DNA from: CAYRAV01 sp964422365 | GTDB lineage: Bacteria > Bacillota > Clostridia > Lachnospirales > Lachnospiraceae | NCBI GenBank assembly: GCA_964422365.1 | Contig: CAYRAV010000069.1 | Location: forward strand, 1 to 17,227 | DNA length: 17,227 nucleotides | Reading direction: 5' to 3' | In this document: positions 14,904-17,227 of the stretch, piece by piece | Layout: every line of letters begins with the position of its first letter | Numbering within the stretch: the stretch's first letter is position 1 | The notes under the pieces: generated by a model | Seen by the model: only the letters and a program-made list of their open reading frames with translations | What the model was told of the DNA's origin: nothing | Databases searched by the model: none | Position numbers and translations under genes: made by a program

Positions 14904-15959
14904 TCAAGCATCCATAAAGGCTTTTGGTTCTATTCTATTCTGATTATATGCACAACATAACTTCACATACGACAATTCTACTGACATCTCATATAATGGT
15001 ATCGCACCTGCATCTAATAATTTTTGTGTTGTAACATAAGTGGTTTCTGCATCTCTTTTAAAAGAAGTCATATAAAAATCAATTCCTTGTTCCCTGCATG
15101 TTCTTATTATAGAAAGAGCAGAATATTCTGCACCTTCCACACAGGCAGTTGCAGAATGGTATAAGACCAGCAGTACCGCTTTAGGTTTTTTCCCTTCTTT
15201 TTGTCTGCAATATGCAATTTCAAACAAAGAATAATCCATTCCTGGATAAGAATATATAATCTGTATTTTATGTTTAAATTGAATGTCTTTACTAATTTCC
15301 TTTGTTCGCTGTACCTGTACACATTTTTTTTGAAATTCTGCATAGTTATGCACTTTTTCCTGATATAATTCCACTTTTTCAGATGGCACTATCTCAATCT
15401 TGCCTAAAATCTCGTTTCCAAAAGAAGAAAATTCATCCAACTGTGCATCTGATTCCATCAACTGATTTGCTGCATATAATACATTTTCCTTTTTTCTATT
15501 TTGAAAAATAGTATATACACCTCTCATGTTCAGATTTCTTGTTTCTTTTATAAATATAACTGCACTGCGGAAATTATCTAAACCATTGCTTTTTTTCATA
15601 CCAATTGGATAATTTGAAGCGATACACACAATTGGTATTTCATTTTCTGCAAACAAAATAGACAAAAGACTTGATGTATATGATAATGTATCTGTTCCAT
15701 GAGCAAGAACAATACCATCATATTTTGCTGTATCAATATCATTTAAACTTTTACATAATTTTTCCCATGTATCAGGACTAAAATTTTCACTTAATGACTG
15801 CAATACCAATTCTATATCAAAATCTGTATCTTTTCCATATTTTTCTTCATATGCTTTTACTAATAGATACACTGAATCCCTGGTTACATCCGCAAGACTG
15901 TTTTCTTCTTCCACTTTACTCCCAATTGTTCCACCTGTTAAAATCAATTTAATCTTCAC
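14904..15959 (-). CDS. L-asparaginase family protein, cytoplasmic
   Basis: Asparaginases hydrolyse asparagine to aspartate and ammonia. The protein has the first active-site segment TGGTIGS with the likely nucleophile Thr11, and the second, HGTDT (87-91), with Thr89-Asp90, numbering close to that of E. coli AnsB. There is no signal peptide, so it should be cytoplasmic. I start at the GTG at 15959 (MKIKLILTGGTIG, 351 residues), where an AAGGGGG site is well placed; an upstream in-frame GTG at 15989 would add ten residues that contain that site. The C-terminal half (about 200-351) diverges more from classical asparaginases, so glutaminase or another amide substrate is possible. It has its own promoter and lies before glmM in the same direction. 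Confidence 0.88.
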   Translation of the reverse strand: MKIKLILTGGTIGSKVEEENSLADVTRDSVYLLVKAYEEKYGKDTDFDIELVLQSLSENFSPDTWEKLCKSLNDIDTAKYDGIVLAHGTDTLSYTSSLLSILFAENEIPIVCIASNYPIGMKKSNGLDNFRSAVIFIKETRNLNMRGVYTIFQNRKKENVLYAANQLMESDAQLDEFSSFGNEILGKIEIVPSEKVELYQEKVHNYAEFQKKCVQVQRTKEISKDIQFKHKIQIIYSYPGMDYSLFEIAYCRQKEGKKPKAVLLVLYHSATACVEGAEYSALSIIRTCREQGIDFYMTSFKRDAETTYVTTQKLLDAGAIPLYEMSVELSYVKLCCAYNQNRIEPKAFMDA

Positions 15960-16053
15960 ATGATTTTCCCCCTTCCATACTTTCCACACTATATTTTATC
16001 CTCATTATCTGTTTATAATCAGAACATTTATAATTGTTTAAAAGATGGCATCG

Positions 16054-16083
16054 ATTATACCATGTATATTGTAAGCATCTCAA
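16054..16083 (-). promoter_or_regulatory. Sigma-A promoter of the asparaginase gene
   Basis: On the minus strand, TTGAGA (16083-16078), 18 bases and a perfect TATAAT (16059-16054) preceded by TGG, an extended -10. The leader would be about 90 bases. No amino-acid-responsive leader motif recognised. Confidence 0.7.
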
Positions 16084-16110
16084 AACCTATTGTCAATGCT
16101 GATGAAAAGC

Positions 16111-16150
16111 ATAGAAAGCACAATTACAAAATTGTAATTGTGCCTTCTAT
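16111..16150 (-). terminator. Terminator-like dyad after the SASP gene
   Basis: GCACAATTACAA and TTGTAATTGTGC form a perfect stem, extended by ATAGAA/TTCTAT. At one position the minus-strand RNA forms a G-U pair where the plus strand would have an A-C mismatch, which favours use in the SASP direction. The T run after the stem (GCTTTTC) is weak. Confidence 0.6.
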
Positions 16151-16190
16151 TATTACTTTTTGTTACTACTTTTTATGATTGCTTTTGCAT

Positions 16191-16418
16191 TTACTGGTTC
16201 ATTCCGCCAGACATACTTTCTTCCTGTTTTTTAATCATCTGTCTAACCATTTCGCCGCCAACTGAACCATTCTGTGCACTTGTTAAGTCTCCATTATAAC
16301 CTTGTTTTAATGGTACTCCAAGTTCACTTGCAACTTCCATTTTAAAACGATCCATTGCCTCTTTTGCCTGTGGTACTTCCATTCTGTTTGTTCCTGAAGA
16401 ATTACTGTTCTTTGACAT
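16191..16418 (-). CDS. Small acid-soluble spore protein, alpha/beta type
   Basis: SASPs coat and protect DNA in the dormant spore and are degraded at germination. The 75-residue protein has the family segments EVPQAKEAMDRFKMEVASELGV (14-35) and the second helix with NGDLTSAQNGSVGGEMVRQMI (about 42-62). The GPR protease site would be between Glu28 and Val29 (MEVASELG; the usual form is E-IASE). The ATG is preceded by GAGGTGA. The gene stands alone between the asparaginase and the Ig-like protein genes, with a 5' dyad and a 3' dyad of its own. Expression is expected in the forespore under sigma-G by family knowledge; a CATTCTA box upstream is a possible -10 element. It shows the organism belongs to a spore-forming lineage. 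Confidence 0.95.
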   Translation of the reverse strand: MSKNSNSSGTNRMEVPQAKEAMDRFKMEVASELGVPLKQGYNGDLTSAQNGSVGGEMVRQMIKKQEESMSGGMNQ

Positions 16419-16448
16419 AATTGTTCACCTCACATATTCTTTTTAGTT

Positions 16449-16492
16449 TCGATAAGTGATTACTCATTATCACTTATCGAGGTTATAGAATG
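16449..16492 (-). promoter_or_regulatory. Possible sigma-G -10 box and 5'-terminal hairpin of the SASP gene
   Basis: CATTCTA (16492-16486, minus strand) matches the sigma-G -10 pattern CATNNTA. A transcript from it would begin near 16479-16480, exactly where a perfect 12-bp inverted repeat starts (16480-16469 with 16460-16449, loop of eight). The mRNA would therefore carry a stem-loop at its very 5' end. I could not find a convincing -35, so the promoter call is weak; the dyad itself is certain. No T run follows, so it is not a terminator. A second dyad, ATACAG/CTGTAT, lies at 16496-16509. Confidence 0.45.
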
Positions 16493-16607
16493 GATATACA
16501 GTTCTGTATGTCGATTACTATTTCCTGTATAAGTTATAATTTTCACCGCTTATCTTAATTCTAGTATGTGTGGTTTTCTTTATATTATTTATAGAAATTT
16601 CTGGCAT

Positions 16608-17227
16608 TTACTTTTTTACTTTTACAGTACATCTGTAAATTTTTCCTGATACTTTTGCAGTAATTTTAGCAGTACCTTTCTTCTTTCCTGTTACAACACC
16701 ATTTTTGACAATTGCAACTGATTTTTTATTTGTCTTCCATTTCACATTTTTAATGTTACCAAACTGAGAATTCACTGATAATTTTACTTTTCTTCCCTGT
16801 TTTATAGTTACTTTATTTTTATTCATCTGACAGGAAACTTTTGGTATGATCACTTCACAATCTGCTTCTTCACCATCTAAACTTGCAGTTAATATCACAG
16901 AACCAGGTGAAACCGCTATTAAATATCCTTCGCTATCCACTATGGCAATACTTTTATCATCCACACTCCACTTCACATCTTCCAAATCATACTCTTCTTT
17001 ATTAAAGTTAAGCTGTCCTGAAAAATCCTTTCCACAATCTGTATATTTCTTTGCTTTTGCTTTGATTGTGATTTTATATTCAGACTTTTTAAACTCAAAT
17101 CCTATATTTGACATTTCATCTTCTGAATCTTCATCTTCTTCTAAATCTTCATCTTCTTCTAAATCTTCATCATAATCTAAATCTTCACTATAATCTAAAT
17201 CTTCACTGTAATCTAAATCTTCACTAT
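16608..17227 (-). CDS. Surface-type protein with two bacterial Ig-like (Big_2) domains (partial, 5' end beyond right edge)
   Basis: The visible C-terminal 205 or so residues comprise an acidic repeat tail and two Ig-like domains. From the ATG at 17114 the first domain covers about residues 8-90 (VKWSVDDKSIAIVDSEGYL, PGSVILTASLDG) and the second about 92-168 (VKWKTNKKSVAIVKNGVVTG, KKGTAKITAKVSG), the classic Big_2 pattern. The frame stays open upstream to the window edge through the acidic repeats, so 17114 is not the true start. Big_2 proteins are usually exported and act in adhesion or wall attachment, but no signal peptide is visible here and the C-terminus ends in VKVKK without a sortase motif. 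A leader or anchor, if any, must lie upstream. Confidence 0.82.
   Translation of the reverse strand, partial: SEDLDYSEDLDYSEDLDYDEDLEEDEDLEEDEDSEDEMSNIGFEFKKSEYKITIKAKAKKYTDCGKDFSGQLNFNKEEYDLEDVKWSVDDKSIAIVDSEGYLIAVSPGSVILTASLDGEEADCEVIIPKVSCQMNKNKVTIKQGRKVKLSVNSQFGNIKNVKWKTNKKSVAIVKNGVVTGKKKGTAKITAKVSGKIYRCTVKVKK
17118..17225 (-). repeat. Six 18-bp units encoding acidic hexapeptides
   Basis: In frame within the Ig-like protein gene the minus strand reads SEDLDY three times, then DEDLEE twice, then DEDSED. The DNA units (AGTGAAGATTTAGATTAY and variants) are nearly identical at the right edge, so the array probably continues beyond the window. Such arrays change length by slippage or recombination. 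Confidence 0.88.

Noticed and set aside
1..17227. tRNA, rRNA, CRISPR, T-box or riboswitch elements
   Set aside because: I saw no cloverleaf, conserved rRNA stretch, spaced direct-repeat array or recognisable riboswitch core; reading by eye could miss a divergent one.

Overview
The window looks like chromosomal DNA of a low-GC, spore-forming Firmicute in class Clostridia, most likely Lachnospiraceae. I base this on the A+T-rich sequence, strong AGGAGG-type ribosome binding sites, the tig-clpP-clpX-lon-engB order, a DUF4364 protein and an alpha/beta-type small acid-soluble spore protein (SASP). The placement is an inference from gene content. I saw no rRNA, tRNA, CRISPR array or complete transposase gene.

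Left part (1-2933, minus strand): a compact operon of three genes read leftwards from a good sigma-A promoter. They are a GCS2/EgtA-type glutamate-cysteine ligase, a second ligase of the unrelated-looking GshA/GshF type, and the start of a class II glutamine amidotransferase (EgtC-like) that runs off the left edge. Both ligases start with TTG, and the amidotransferase start overlaps the preceding stop. Two gamma-glutamyl ligases beside an EgtC-like enzyme suggest a gamma-glutamyl or low-molecular-weight-thiol pathway that I cannot name. This is the best candidate here for an undescribed system.

Middle left (2934-6337, plus strand): a short malic enzyme with its own promoter and terminator, a TIGR01212-type radical SAM protein and a DUF4364 protein. 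A long dyad that can terminate from both sides separates them from the next block.

Centre (6350-13124, minus strand): the protein-quality-control block tig, clpP, clpX, lon, engB. Trigger factor folds nascent chains, ClpXP and Lon degrade damaged or regulatory proteins, and EngB helps build the 50S ribosomal subunit. tig has a clear promoter, and lon appears to have a second one overlapped by an inverted repeat.

Right part (13164-17227, minus strand): glmM (cell-wall precursor synthesis), an asparaginase, a SASP gene and the C-terminal part of a surface-type Ig-like protein with acidic hexapeptide repeats.

Scattered through the intergenic regions is a small repeat family with GTAACAGTTCAG termini. 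Two copies (2959-3224 and 13164-13296) are flanked by perfect 8-bp direct repeats, so they are real insertions. One lies between two divergent promoters; the other has its target duplication across the glmM stop codon. The GTAA ends and 8-bp duplications match the rules of IS66-family elements. Two decayed copies lie near 5618-5684 and 14687-14715.
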